From: Trichobilharzia szidati
Lineage: Eukaryota > Platyhelminthes > Trematoda > Strigeidida > Schistosomatidae
DNA length: 64,000 nt
Assembly: GCA_944472155.2 (NCBI GenBank)
Contig: OX235272.1
Coordinates: 88,852,020-88,916,019 of the forward strand
Direction: 5' to 3'
Numbering within the stretch: the stretch's first letter is position 1; each line of letters begins with the position of its first letter. This document shows positions 22,090 through 33,529 of the stretch, in pieces. A model generated the notes under the pieces. It did no database searches. It was given only the letters and a program-made list of their open reading frames with translations, and was not told the DNA's origin. Made by a program: the position numbers and the translations under genes.

Positions 22090-23685
22090 GTCAAATCATT
22101 GATACACTTAAAAAATTGTCTTCATCAGAATGGGACAAGTCATGCAAGAAGAAAGAAAACAGAAAAGGAGAAAGAACAGCTCCCTGAGGAAACACCATCT
22201 AGAATAAATGGAGCAGTGGATGATTTCCCAGTATACAGAATGCACTGCTTCCTATGAGAAAAGTAAGAATGCAATCACTTATCAATCTAGTCCCCCTGCT
22301 TGTATCACCACAATCTTGTTTAACAAGTCGATGGCAGATATGTAATCAAGGAGGGCACACAGAACATATTTTAGCACCTCTGTCTAAAATGGAGATAATA
22401 TTATAATGATGTCTAAAGTACACCTCCCACTTTTTCAAGCAAATTGTTTAGGGTGGTTAAATGTCTTCAAAGAATCTTCATAGGTGAAGTAAGAGCAGTT
22501 TTTGTATTGTTTTCAAAAATGGCGATTTAATAGCAATAAATGTGAACTTAGCGCATCATCCACTTAAGGATTTGGCTACAGGGGAAATTCCAACCTCCTT
22601 CCAAGAAGCAGTTAAAAAATTGGTGGAAAATGATTCATTGAGAATATCGAGGAGAAGTTGGCATATCTGCACTTTTTTGGGGATAATAGTGGGTACATCA
22701 TCTAGGTAAAGGTATTGGGTAGGATCCAGTGACTGCAGACACCTTAGAACATCATTTGTATTAGAACCAGAAAAGCTATCATTACATGCTAGACGACATA
22801 TGATGATATGCCGCATCTAGTGCAGACGTCTAAGCGACCGTAACTCGTTTGAATATTGCTATCACCACACAAAGAGGCTGGTCAGCATAAATGAAAGTTA
22901 TTGACAATGTTAATCGCTGCGATGCAAGCTTCGATCAAAGCCCCAATACAGAGCAGCATAACACCTTTGAGTTTTTGTGACATTGAAATTTTTCAAAGTT
23001 AACACCAATCATTCAAAATTTCGCTAATCAAGATTTAAACACCAGCAGAATTCTTCTCTGTCATATTACTATAAACACAGAGTGTATGAAATACAGATTT
23101 TCTTGTATTCACTTCCACTAGATATGCAGTCTAATTTCTGTTATTTTTAGAATTTTTCAAGATTCAGTCACATAAATGAAATGCACAATAAAAACAACAG
23201 CATATAATTGACCAAATTACACTGTGTTATTTACATTTTTCTCATATACAAAAATAAACAGTACTTTCATACCTTTATCTTAAAAGTATGGAGGCTTCAT
23301 GAGGTTTTTTTGTTGTTGTTCGCATACCAGAAATTTTTCTGATTGTGTACTAATAGATTTTTCTAGTTGTCCAAATAGTGTCTCTTGGATAAATTTTGAG
23401 TTGTGTTTTATATTACTTATGAGTAGTTTGCATCGGGCTACGAAAATGTTGAAATTGAAGGGACATCTGAAATAACCAGCTTAAAAACAGTGCGTAAATT
23501 CATGTTTACTGAGTATCTGAAATTTGAATACAATCTGAAGACTCTACATATAACCAAACGGATGACGTGGTACGGATGAGATGAATAAATGATTCAATTA
23601 CAGCAGCTGGTTTTTAAGTGATGGGATTATATACAGCTGACTGATTTGGATGAGTAGTTGGATATTATTTTTTATTTTTATTTAA
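22090..23685. other. No recognisable feature
   Basis: 1.6 kb of AT-rich DNA with no element I can name. The antisense 86-codon frame at 22556-22816 has no recognised motif. Confidence 0.3.
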
Positions 23686-23689
23686 TTGT

Positions 23690-23790
23690 AGCTTGATTCC
23701 ACACGGTATTTGCTACAATTATGGAATTTTCAGCATGTGATGTCGGTAGCCAAAATTTACCAGGCCGATCACTCACATCAATCAGTAGTG
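23690..23790 (+). repeat. Dispersed repeat shared with 3530-3640
   Basis: GCTTGATTCCACACGGTATT, then CATGTGATGTCGGTAGCC, AGGCCGATCACTCACATCA. The same order occurs at 3552-3640, where it runs into a SINE-A head; here the SINE is absent. Confidence 0.55.
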
Positions 23791-23989
23791 CTTGCTAGCT
23801 AGACTGAAATGTTCTGAACACTGGACACTTGTTCTTCTCCTTCAGGGCTGAGCTTCTCTGAGGTATACCCAGTTTCTTCTCGAGTTAGACAGAGGAACCT
23901 GAACTAGCTTTTAAGCCTCTTATGAAACATAGATTGTTTGTATAATATATATTTTAGATTTTCTCTGTGTGGTTGTGCTCTCTGGATTG

Positions 23990-25000
23990 CAATGATTTAA
24001 TTGCAAAACTTTCACAATCTTTCTGAAAAACATCTTCAGCGCAGACCTCAGTATGAGGTGAGCTTGTTTTACAGCATATTAAAGCCTACGCTGAAAATGT
24101 TGTCCGGAACGACGGCGGAGGCTTCGCAAATAAACCACTGCAGTTTAGACAACATAACTGCGAAAAGAACATCCATCCAGGCACTTATTTTCCCCATCAT
24201 TTTAAAGTATATTAAAAAGTCATGCTGCTGAATTCTACTGGAAATTTAACTTTATTTACAAAGGAGATTCACAATTTTAAAGAAGTAGTACTGAAACCTC
24301 AACCGGACAATATCTTGAATATAACATCTTCTGTCCTATAAGGCATACGCGTGGATTACTTGAGGACACTGTTATGTTTGCCCAACAGGATGGAAGAAGA
24401 ATTAGCTTTTGTTGAGAAATACCTGAATGAAAACGGATATCCAAAGGGATTTATATCCAAAAGATGAGAAAACGAAACACCCAACTTTGGAGAAGAAAGT
24501 GTTCATTTGTCTCCCATTCAAAGGGGAGGCAGTATTACAAAAGCTTGACAAGAGAATGAAAAGAGGCAATAAAAGATGCTTACCTGCAGATAAGCTCGTC
24601 ACGCTACACAGTACTACATGTTCTATAAGCCAATATAAAGTGAATGGCTACCTTTTCAATGTCACCTCCGACTATATTTATAAATTTACGTGCACTTCTG
24701 GGAGCTAATACATTGGAAGGACAGAAATAAGGACTTTTATCTGGTTTTTCAAGCATATCCAAAGAAACCTATGCTTAAAGGGAGGCAGATAATCGCACAC
24801 TGCAGTTACTGGACACCTTGTGGAAACGGGTTATTTCGTCGAGATTCCTAAATCCTCCAAAATATTAAATATACCAAAGACACCAAATTGAAAACAATTT
24901 GTTGAAGCAACTATAGTCAAACATTTTAAACTAAACTTATGTATACAGAAAGAGAGTGTAATCATTCACTACCTTGGTAAATGGTGTCTGATTACATTGA
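23990..25000 (+). mobile_element. Penelope-like element, terminal foldback plus GIY-YIG part
   Basis: 23995-24220 corresponds to the foldback terminus seen cleanly at 52163-52314 (shared CAGCGCAGACC, CAGTATGA, CTACGCTGA, GCTTCGCAAATAAA). Then comes a PLE linker (MEEELAFVEKYLNENGYPKG) and, after frameshifts, SQYKVNGYLFNVTSDYIYKF with the GIY-YIG start TCTSGS*YIGRTEIRTFIWF. The C-terminal tail near 24840-24960 reads FVEIPKSSKILNIPK and LNLCIQKESV. Only the linker and endonuclease remain. Confidence 0.7.
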
Positions 25001-25327
25001 TTAGCCATTCATATTAGCTCACAGAGCAAATTTCCAATCTTATGAACTATAATCTTCTTGAGTTCCTATATAAATTTATAAGTTAAAACGGTTTATTAGA
25101 TTTTTCTGTCTTCTCTTCTCTTCCCCCTTACTTTTCTACTTTGAAAGCATATAAACTGACGATAACACAAACCAAAAACGGTAATGCTTCTATTTCTGAT
25201 GCGTTGATTTTATAGTATTTTCTCTACTACTATTCAGACATTGAAGTAGGTTGTTGACATTATTTATAACCATTATAATTTCAGGTAGATTGCAGTTAGC
25301 TGATGAGAACCTGTGAAATAGAATGAT

Positions 25328-25563
25328 TTTTTTTATTCCTTCACGTTCCTAGTGAAACATAGGGCTTCAAGCTAGAAGCTTGAAGTTTCTGTAGCAGTGG
25401 TGATTATTTTTACAGGATGAGGTTGCAAGCCTCATGCCCAACTTTTCCCCTTTACCAGCTTTATTTCTGGCTTAGCGAGGTAAAGGAGTGTGTCGGCCGG
25501 GGATCGAACCCCGGAACATGTGCATGGTCGGTAAGCATCCTAACTGATATGCTACCGACGCAC
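25328..25563 (-). mobile_element. SINE-A, full length with 13-bp TSD
   Basis: Target duplication GAAATAGAATGAT at 25315-25327 and 25564-25576. On the minus strand the head keeps box B GGGGTTCGATCCCCGG and the acceptor strands. The body includes GAAAAGTTGGGCATGAGGCT, and the end is CTATGTTTCACTAGGAACGT followed by AAGGAATAAAAAAAA. The fresh-looking duplication indicates a fairly recent insertion. Confidence 0.9.
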
Positions 25564-25595
25564 GAAATAGAATGATGGTATCATTTTATGCTGAA

Positions 25596-25945
25596 AATGC
25601 GGTCGATAGATTGGTTACAGGATTTCATCATGAGCTGACATCAATTAGAGAACCATTAGAAAACCTGGGAGTACTGGACAGCCGTTTCGTCCCAGTTTAG
25701 GACTGACCCTTCAACGGTTCGCACCAACTGCAGGAGGTTAGAACCCAGAACCTTCTGGTTACAAGGGTAGTGAGCTCGTAGACCATTCATCAGCCACCGG
25801 GACTCGATCCAATGGCTAGCCCATGAATTCCAACTTCTACCAATTCACAACATATCGTGACCACTAACCAATATCTTTGGCTAGTATTTGTCCTCACACC
25901 CGACCTGCTGTACCCTACTGGTTACGACTTCATAACAGATTATTA
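25596..25945 (-). mobile_element. SINE-B
   Basis: Begins 33 bp after SINE-A. GGTTACAGGATTTCATCATG, TTAGAGAACCATTAGAAAAC, a hammerhead-like block with longer helix II (TCGTCCCAGTTTAGGACTGACC), GGTTAGAACCCAGAACCTTC, GTAGACCATTCATCAGCCAC and the 5' block to CCCTACTGGTTACGAC. Confidence 0.8.
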
Positions 25946-26325
25946 GAATCGGTTATTAAAATGCATCTGAACTGTACTCTATAAAGTGAAATATGAGTTG
26001 AGTGAGTTGTTATGGCCCTTCATCCTCTATGTATAAATTTCCCTACCCCTTTTCATTACACTTGCATTAACTAACCTTCTGTTTTCTTATTTAAACGCAG
26101 CTGTTAACTTACATACTGACACATGTAAAACGCACATAAATTTCAACCCCTAAAAAACTCTTTTTCCCTACCCCCAACCTTGACACAATCACTCATTCAT
26201 CTGAAGTTTATAATCAATATGAATCGAACTTAATGTGAACATGACTCATGAGAAGTTATTACTGTGCATTCGTTGTCATTCATAATCATTTACTTTGTAA
26301 TATTGGTGTTCAACTTAGTATTATA
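25946..26325. other. No recognisable feature
   Basis: AT-rich, with no element or frame of note. Confidence 0.3.
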
Positions 26326-26552
26326 CGAGTTTGACCACGGATTGATATCAGTTAGAGAAGCAGTGAAAACCAGGGAGTACTGGATAGCTGTTTCATCCTA
26401 GTTTGCGAATCATCAGCAGTACGCACCCACCGCCAGGGTTCGAACCCAGGACCTTCCGGTTACAAGGCAAGCTAGCTCGTATACCATTCAGCCACTGGCA
26501 CCCGATTCAATGGCCAGCGCATGAATTCTAACTTCTACCAATTCGTGATTAT
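26326..26552 (-). mobile_element. SINE-B, 5'-truncated
   Basis: Contains TTGATATCAGTTAGAGAAGC, GATAGCTGTTTCATCCTAGT, box B GGTTCGAACCCAGGACC, GTATACCATTCAGCCACTGG and ends in ACCAATTCGTGAT. The region beyond the first 5' block is missing. Confidence 0.8.
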
Positions 26553-26699
26553 ACATATTATACGTACAATTAAACATATTACCACATACTCATATATTTT
26601 GGACTATAATCTATTGACAATCTAATTGCAAATAACTTTTGGAATTCTGATCTAAATGATTCGATGTTACTCTTTTTTAAAAAACCCACTAATGTTGTC

Positions 26700-26815
26700 A
26701 GCAACAATCATTCAGTCATTATAATGGATATATAACTGTAGAACCTGATGATGAAGTTATCGAAAAGCATATTCTTTGTTCAATAACCAATCTTTTGATT
26801 GAGAATGTTAAATAA
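26700..26815 (+). mobile_element. PLE terminal fragment
   Basis: Carries AACCTGATGATGAAGTTATC followed by GAAAAGCATATTC, the terminal motif of the PLE family at 13.2 kb (minus strand). No coding part is attached. Confidence 0.55.
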
Positions 26816-26941
26816 AAGTGTGAAAAAGTGCTCTGAACCACCACGTATATTATTATATATTCATTGGTAGAGAACATCCGTATCCTTTTGTACTTTTTCC
26901 ATGAATTTATGGGCTGTTTTCAGTTTTTATGAAGAACAGTT

Positions 26942-27100
26942 GTATAACAGAATTCATTACCCTTCAGCAGTACGCACTCACCGGGGTTCGAACCCAGGAC
27001 GAAACAGCTGTACAGTACTCCCAGGTTTTCCAGTGGTTCTCTAACTGATGTCAGCTTACAATGAAATCTTCCATGCAATCAAACAAAATCCCTACAAAAC
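26942..27100. mobile_element. Chimeric SINE-B (inverted join)
   Basis: 26947-26999 is SINE-B in minus orientation (AGCAGTACGCACTCACC, GGTTCGAACCCAGGAC). It runs without a gap into plus orientation (GGACGAAACAGCTGTACAGT, TTTTCCAGTGGTTCTCTAAC). The join is at AGGAC, which occurs in both strands of the element. Confidence 0.7.
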
Positions 27101-27120
27101 CAATACTTGAGAACGTATTA

Positions 27121-27355
27121 CAACTACTGTTGCTGTGGTAGTTCAGTGTTAGAACCACACACGTGGTCCCAGGTTCGACCTTCGGCAGACACACTCCTTA
27201 ACCTCGCTAGACCGGTAGTAAGGGTGGTGAAGACGGAAGGTTCAGCACGAGGCTAGCAACCCTGTCCCGTAAAAATAAACACCACTGCTACTGAAACTTT
27301 AAATCTCTAGCTAGAAGCCCTATGTTTCACTCAGAAGGTAAAGGAATAAAAAAAC
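27121..27355 (+). mobile_element. SINE-A, diverged
   Basis: The head GGTAGTTCAGTGTTAGAACC is mutated, but box B GGTTCGACC and the body (AAGACGGAAGGTTCAGCACG, GAGGCTAGCAACCC) are clear. The end is GCCCTATGTTTCACTCAGAA. A possible target duplication is ACTGTTGCTGT / ACTATTGCTGT. Confidence 0.7.
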
Positions 27356-27374
27356 TATTGCTGTTATTATTTCA

Positions 27375-27830
27375 CTAGGTCCTTAGTGAAACATAAGGCT
27401 TCAACAGCACATCCTCATTTCATCCAGTTCTCTGTAGCCCTCTTCACCTGGTTCCACGACTGTCCATGGGCTTTCATCTTCTCCTCACCAAAATGGCCAA
27501 CTCGTCGTTTCCCATTCAGGTTTCATTCAAGAGTGAATGATGTCATTCAACAGTCTTCTTAGTGTATGTCCGATCCATCTTCAGTTTCTTAGGCATATCT
27601 GTTGGTGTATGGGTTCTTGATGGGTTGGTTGGTTGGTTAGTTTCTAGAGTTCCGTGTTGTATCTTTCTGGTATCTGATCTTATATGGAGTCAGTGAAAGC
27701 AGTCATAGATAAAAGTTTTCAGCTAGCTGTTAGAAATGCTTTTGGTGACCTTCACACTAACTCTCTGAACCATAGAGAAGAAGTGACTGACTTGGTATTG
27801 GTGTTGAAAATTTGAGTCTCATTCCTTATG
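27375..27830 (-). mobile_element. RTE-type LINE, 3' part
   Basis: Starts ACTAGGTCCTTAGTGAAACA-TAAGGCTTCAAC (the 3' end reversed), then the complement of the C-terminal tail and distal RT, with order as in the 53.7 kb copy. Frame destroyed. Confidence 0.6.
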
Positions 27831-27879
27831 CCCAGTAAAACGGATTTTCAGACCGATGAAGGTATGTTCTGACTTTTGT

Positions 27880-28160
27880 GATTTTGACTATGACATCTCT
27901 GTCCATGCGAAGGAAGTGACTTCCTTTGAATTTCTCCCGTTGATAGCAGTTGGTATTAGATGGTTGGAGGCAATCGGGAGGAAGCCCAGTGTGACCTAGG
28001 TTTCGTGCTAGTTCGCGGTCACCAGTCAATAAGGCGTATCTGCGACCTTGAAGGAACTCATTTCCCTTCTTAGATTCGAACCCGTGTCAGTCAGTGAGTA
28101 CTGCAGTTAGAGACGTTACCATTCAGTTATTCGGGCCTGTGATTGACCTCCCGTACATGA
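27880..28160 (-). mobile_element. SINE-C
   Basis: Complement of the SINE-C body (GATGGTTGGAGGCAATCGGG, AAGGCGTATCTGCGACCTTG, GGAACTCATTTCCCTTCTTA) and the tRNA-like head (ATTCGAACCCGTGTC, AGACGTTACCATTCAGTTAT, TCGGGCC). Confidence 0.75.
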
Positions 28161-29095
28161 ACTTATGCGCTGTTTTTACTTGCTTCCCAGTAAACGCTGT
28201 GCAATTTATTTCAACGAAATGAAGATATACTTCATACTATTAATTTACATGTAAATCCTGTATGAAGAAAAAAGTATTTTGGAACTAAATACACTGAAAA
28301 AGTTTTGCAACCTATGTTCACTTATTGTCTGAAATAAAGCTTTATTATTATCTCTCATTGTGTACTATATCAAATAAACTTGTCTAATGTTGAATTATAC
28401 TCTGTCACAGTGCCTGAATTCTACTCTTACATCATAAATAAAAAGCAGAAGTCCCATACACAGAGAGACTACTTAAATCAGATACGGAATTATACACTAC
28501 TCAATAAAGTTACAATGCAAGTTTCTAGCGAATTAAATAAGTCAACATAATTGTTAGGATCCTTTAATGAAACCCAGTAGAGAAAAAAATTAGTTTAGAT
28601 AACTAAACTAACGTGAATATAGATCAGTTACCTTTGTCTTACGCTTATCAACAAAACAAACTGACATACCTTAATAATAAAATAAAATAGGTTACTAGTT
28701 TATTCCGTAAATATTTCTGCTTCCTTTCAATTTAGCTGATCTTTTCAACATTTTGTTGTTGTTGTGTTTCTTGAGAATAAAATTATCTATATACTCATAC
28801 TATTTCACAATTATCGATTAACTTGAAACTCAAATTATTCTAACCGGTGCATTATTTTTAAAATCACAACAGCTTTTACTTGAGTCTAATGGTCTTATTT
28901 AGAAAGACAAGGCTTGTGTATTAGTTTCTGTTGAATGAACCAGTGAATTTGTTTATCTTTCTTAATGTATGTAGATCGACCGTCTGACTGACTGACTGAC
29001 TGTCGACGTGACGTGAAGAATATGAATGGATACTACTTATTTATTTAATATGGTTTGTTTGTATTAGACATTCAGAACTTTGAGAAAATATATGT
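28161..29095. other. Mostly unassigned; small pLTR trace
   Basis: 28385-28435 (GAATTATACTCTGTCACAGT-GCCTGAATTCTACTCTTAC) resembles the outer end of the PLE pLTR at 22030-22075. A (TGAC)n run lies at 28985-29002. Nothing else is recognised. Confidence 0.4.
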
Positions 29096-29099
29096 CGCT

Positions 29100-29795
29100 A
29101 TGAGAAATCCCCTTGAAATCGGGAGTACTGGACAGCTGTTTCGCCAGTCTAGTTTGTGACTCTTCATCAGTACGCACCCACCACGAGGGTTCGAACCCAG
29201 TACCTTCTGGTTACAAGGCTAGCGAGCTCGTAGACCATTAAGTCACTGAGACCTGATCCAATGGCCCGCGAATTTTAACTTCTGTCAATTCATGACATAG
29301 CGCAACCACTAACCAATGTCTTCTTCAATGAGTAACTGTCCCCAACTTCAACCTGCTGCATCCTACTGGTCATGGCTTCTCACTAGAACCCCAGGTAACT
29401 GACTGAATAGGACCAGTCGCTAGTGAGCATCAGATCAATTTTCAAGTATTGGTTTGTAGGATTTTGTTTGATTGGTTGGAGGATTTCATCATGAGCTGAC
29501 ATCAGTTGGTCGCGCTATGTCATGAATTGGCAGAAGTTAGAATTCATGGACTGGCCATTGGATCGGGTTCCAGTGACTTAATGGTCTACGAGCTCGCTAG
29601 CCTTGTAACCAGAAGGTCCTGGGTTCGAACCCTTGTGGTGGGTTGATATTGATGAAGAGTCACAAACTAGACTGGCGAAAAAGCTGTCCAGTACTCCCAG
29701 TTTGTTTTCCAATAGTTCTCTAACCGACGTCAGCTAATGATTAAATCCTCCAACCAATCAAACAAAAAATCCCTACAAAACAAATACTTGAAAAT
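29100..29795. mobile_element. Compound SINE-B: inverted dimer, copy 1
   Basis: A minus-oriented SINE-B (29120 to about 29430) ends GTCGCTAGTGAGCATC. It is followed by AGATCAATTTTCAAGTATTG plus a tail piece (about 29440-29510) that joins at CATCAGTTGG to a plus-oriented SINE-B running to 29795 (tRNA-like head at 29565-29640, 3' end CCCTACAAAACAAATACTTG). The same compound order recurs at 46062-46697. Confidence 0.8.
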
Positions 29796-30354
29796 AAACG
29801 TTTTATTCTTAACAGTTTTTATATAATGTACACAATTTTCAGGAGAAATTATTGCGTAATAGTTCCTCTGTGTCCATCATTTTAAAGTGAAACAGTAACG
29901 GATAGTAAATCTCCTGACACATCGTCGTCTGACCTGAAGCGAAAACCAATCCTTCTATGATGATATTTCTTCTTCGCCTCCTTGGAGGTATGCATAACAT
30001 CTGCTTTGAAAGGCAATTAGAAAAAAAGGTTCAGGAGTACATATTTCTACCCAAGGACATAATAACAATAGCTGATTACTTCAAGATAATTAGGCAGTGG
30101 CAGTTTGTACCAAAAATCTCAAGAACAGTTATCTCTCATGTATTGAGATACGCTGCCACCCCACGAATTTTCTAACTGTCAAATCTATTAGAAACCTGAG
30201 AATCAGAAGGTTTTAGATATTTTAAATACACACGAGAGTAGAAAACACCATTAAGTGAAATTCAGACTGAACTTAAACAAATAATATCAACCGCTACATA
30301 AGTTTCGTTTTTCAGTATGCAAGGATTATTGACGGAAATTCTAATCTGATCCTC
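29796..30354. other. No recognisable feature
   Basis: The 72-codon frame at 29957-30175 has no recognised motif. No element boundaries are seen. Confidence 0.3.
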
Positions 30355-30730
30355 GCTAGAGACTGCCTACAGGATGAAGTTGACTGGAGTTCTAGTGAAA
30401 ATTCGTGGTCAGTGGAGTCTACCTGGTTGGGAGTGAGGACAAATAGTCAGCAGTGACATTGGCTGGTGGTCGCACGAAAATCGCGAATTGGTAGAAGTTG
30501 GGATTCGTAGGCTGATTATTGAATTTCATCCCAGTGGCTGAATGGTCTACTAGCTTTCCTTGCAAATGAAAGGCGCTGAATCTGAATCCTGGAGGTGGGT
30601 GCTTACTGATGAGAAGTCCCAAGCAGAGACGAAATGCCTGTCTAGTACTTCCTGGTGGTTTTCATTAGTTTTCTAACTGATATCAATCCGTGGTCAAACT
30701 TGAAACAAATCGAATCCCTGTAAAACTTTA
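30355..30730 (+). mobile_element. SINE-B, full length
   Basis: Complete order: GCCTACAGGATGAAGTTGAC, TTCTAGTGAAAATTCGTGG, GGTGGTCGCACG, TGGTAGAAGTTGGGATTCG, head CCCAGTGGCTGAATGGTC, hammerhead-like CTGATGAGAAGTCCC...AGACGAAATGCC, then GTTTTCTAACTGATATCAAT and TCGAATCCCTGTAAAAC. Confidence 0.8.
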
Positions 30731-30829
30731 GTAAATTCATGTGAACTGTGGTCAATATTTGACAGGATAGTTCTAAAATAACTGGGCAACGCGTGAGAGG
30801 TCGACGTACACCACATATACATATATATT

Positions 30830-31350
30830 TTTTCATATCCAGTTATCTGCAAACCTGAACTCTTAGTCGAACGTATATCACTAAAATTCTGATAAAAAGA
30901 AGTACACTCTGTTTAAAGTGTTTAACAAAAGTAGACTAATATTTGCAAGTCTGAGGTCAAATTTTGATCACAGCTCATACAATTTTGTTTTTACGAGTTG
31001 ATCACGAATTGATATCAGTTAGAGAATCATTGAAAACCAGCACTGGAGTACTGCCAGACAACTGTTTCATCCTAGTTTGGGAATCATCGGCAGTACGCAC
31101 CCACCGCCAGGTTTCGAACCCAGGACCTTCCGGACACGAGGCAAGCTCGTATACCATTCAGCCATACGACTGTTTCATTATTCATATGATTGGACAAAGT
31201 TTTTAAAAATCTCTGTTGTTTTAATTTCGATTGATTTCCCTGAAGATTCCCGAACGAAACATTCGAATTACGCATTACAATTTCGCTGAGATTTTTACAA
31301 ATATAATTTTCGCAAATGTCAACTTTAGTAAGTATTAGAAACATCAAAAC
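30830..31350 (-). mobile_element. PLE-end repeat carrying a SINE-B (second copy at 56.1-56.7 kb)
   Basis: SINE-B lies on the minus strand at about 31000-31165. Flanks on both sides match the locus at 56150-56710: ATTTTGATCACAGCTCATAC-AATTTTGTTT on one side, and CATATGATTGGACAAAGTTTT with the GAATGTTTCGTTCG region on the other. The shared unit is therefore larger than the SINE. Confidence 0.7.
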
Positions 31351-32025
31351 TATCTCATTGAACCGGGTACTTTATAACCAAAGGAATGCTAATTCTGCTG
31401 CAACACACAAATTCATTACTTATGAATTGCAATCTAGTAACAATGACTTTTCACTTAGTTTGAATTTCTTCAACTGAAGTCTCATTTGTAGAGATGCTGA
31501 AATACTTCCCTTACTCTGGTAATAGGTATATTTATACCCACGGAATTTTTATCACTGAAAATCCTGTCTAGAAGAATAATGAAAGTTTCACAAAATGAAT
31601 TATCAGGCTCAGAGAACATATGAATGCTAAAAAATACATCGGAGCTTTTAAAAACAACCTCCCACATTACTTCAACCTCCATCAAAACAATTCAACTGTC
31701 ACAATTCAACTGCTTGTAAGTGTGAGAGTTAAACGATTTAAACTAAATACAGTTATCCTTCCTCGGTGTCACAGCGGTTAAATACTACTTTGACTTTGTT
31801 GTACTATCTGAGCTGGTTGATTTAACCACGAAGCGTTCATTCTACCCCTTCTAGACAACCTCACTACAGCACAAATGCCACTATGAAGTGAATTTATTTA
31901 AATTCTCCATGAGTGACACAATTGCATTTCCTGACAACCATTTTCGTGATTTGCTGTTAATTTAATTGACGATTTTTATTGACTTGGAACCTGAACTTTC
32001 CACTTATCTCACTTATTTTCTATTA
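31351..32025. other. No recognisable feature
   Basis: AT-rich, with short frames only. Confidence 0.3.
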
Positions 32026-32245
32026 TTAGTTTGTAGGGATTTGGTTGATTGATTACAGGATTTCATCATGAACTGACATTGGTTAGAGAACCACTGGAAA
32101 ACCTGGGAGTACTGGACAGATGTTTCGTCCTAGTTTGGGACTCTTCACAGCACGCACCCAGCGGGGTTCGAACCCAGGACCTTCTGGTTACAAGGCGAGC
32201 TCGTAGACTATTAAGCCACTGGGACTCGAAGACATTGGCTAGCGG
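32026..32245 (-). mobile_element. SINE-B, truncated
   Basis: Starts TAGTTTGTAGGGATTTGGTT and includes GGTTAGAGAACCACTGGAAA, GACAGATGTTTCGTCCTAGT, GGTTCGAACCCAGGACC and GTAGACTATTAAGCCACTGG. Ends shortly after the tRNA-like head. Confidence 0.8.
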
Positions 32246-32289
32246 TTGCGTTATTTTCTATTATTTGGTAAATTTGATCTGTAGTAAAT

Positions 32290-32540
32290 AAAGTGTCCGT
32301 TAATCGCTGATTCATCTGTGTATCAGGCTTCTAGAAATCCCCCGGCAGCTTCGATGTTTCCTCTGTTTAAATTGCCTACATTCTCCCGATCAAATTGGTG
32401 TCGATATGAAAGGAAACGTTTCTTTTCTGCTGACAGCTAATTCATATTCTTGGATTCTGAGTCGAAGGGGACACCCACTGTGACCAATGTAGTGTTTATC
32501 ACAGTCCATGCAACTTATTTTGTAGATGGTATTGATCTAG
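32290..32540 (-). mobile_element. PLE GIY-YIG fragment, copy 1
   Basis: Minus-strand peptide NTIYKISCMDCDKHYIGHSG, then CPLRLRIQEYELAVSRKETF. This is a CxxC...HYIG type PLE endonuclease start. A second copy lies at 33530-33693, on the other side of an RTE fragment. Confidence 0.75.
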
Positions 32541-33515
32541 CAACCCCACCCTGTAAACAAAGCTGCTACAGAAACTTCAGTACTATAAGTCTCCTTGAGA
32601 CAAAAGAAAAAGTCTGTATGGGGACATGAAAAGTCTTCACCATGCATGATACTGGCAAAGCTGCCCAGATTGCAAACGGGGTGAAAAGATGCGGTATTCT
32701 AGTACTGGGAATATACGAAAGCATATGGAATGGGAGTGGACTCACTAAATTGTCAACGGGAGAGTCAGTGATCTACTCCAGTCACCCAGAAGACAATCAC
32801 GGGCACGTCGATGGTGTAGCTATCATGATGTCACCAACGGCAACGAAGGCCCTGATGCAATGGGAGGCGATCTCGCCCAGGATAATGACCTCCAGATTCA
32901 ACTTAGAAGGAAGGAAAGTGATAATTATACAGTGCTATGCACCCACAAAAAACGCAGACCTCGAAAAGAAGGGGGTTCCACAGACAACTACAGGCAACAA
33001 TTGACAATACTCCAGTCTGTAACATTAAAATCTTAATGAGAGACATGAACGCCAAACTGGGACCAGACAACACAGGAAGAGAACTCATCATGGGTAGAGA
33101 AGCTCTCGGAGAAATGAATGAAAATGGAGAACTTCTCGCTGACTTATGCGCCTTCAATTAACTGGTGATTGGTGGCAGTGTATATAAGCAAAAGGATATC
33201 CACAAGGCTACATGGGTGTCACCAGATGGGCGAACCAAAAACCAAATCGACTTCATCTCAACGGTGCTCGAGGAAGTGGAGACGCAGCTTACTGGACACA
33301 AAATTAAGAAGAGGAGCAGACATTGGCTCAGACCACTACCTTGTACAAGGAACACTCCAAATCATATTAAAAACTTTCAAAGAAACAGGAGCTGCAGACT
33401 GACCACAAGCCAAGTTCAATACTCAAAAGCTAAAGGATCAGGATACAAAGGATATCTTCACTGCAATCATAAGGAAAAAGGCGGAGACACAAATCAACAC
33501 TTTAAAATTTCTACA
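32541..33515 (+). mobile_element. RTE-type LINE, 5' region and APE-like endonuclease
   Basis: The 5' region CTAGCAACCCCACCCTGTAA resembles the SINE-A body. The endonuclease is nearly readable: MHDTGKAAQIANGVKRCGIL (start VRTM degraded), VLGIYESIWNGSGLTKLSTG (the E of the catalytic E.W motif present), IIQCYAPTKNADLEKK, frameshift, IKILMRDMNAKLGPDNTGRE (family GDFNAKIG), NENGELLADLCAFN, VIGGSVYKQKDIHKATWVSP, TKNQIDFIS (family NQIDHI) and RRGADIGSDHYLVQGTLQI. It cuts off before the RT. The product would nick target DNA for reverse transcription; this copy is broken. Confidence 0.85.
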
Positions 33516-33529
33516 TTTTCCTAATGAAA

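Noticed and set aside
22556..22816. 86-codon antisense frame as a gene
   Set aside because: No motif, no start context, and the surroundings look like decayed repeat DNA.
30355..30730. Active hammerhead in this SINE-B copy
   Set aside because: CTGATGAG and CGAAA are present, but helix II is degraded (GTCCCAAGCAGAGAC) and the 5' helix I bases overlap the core.
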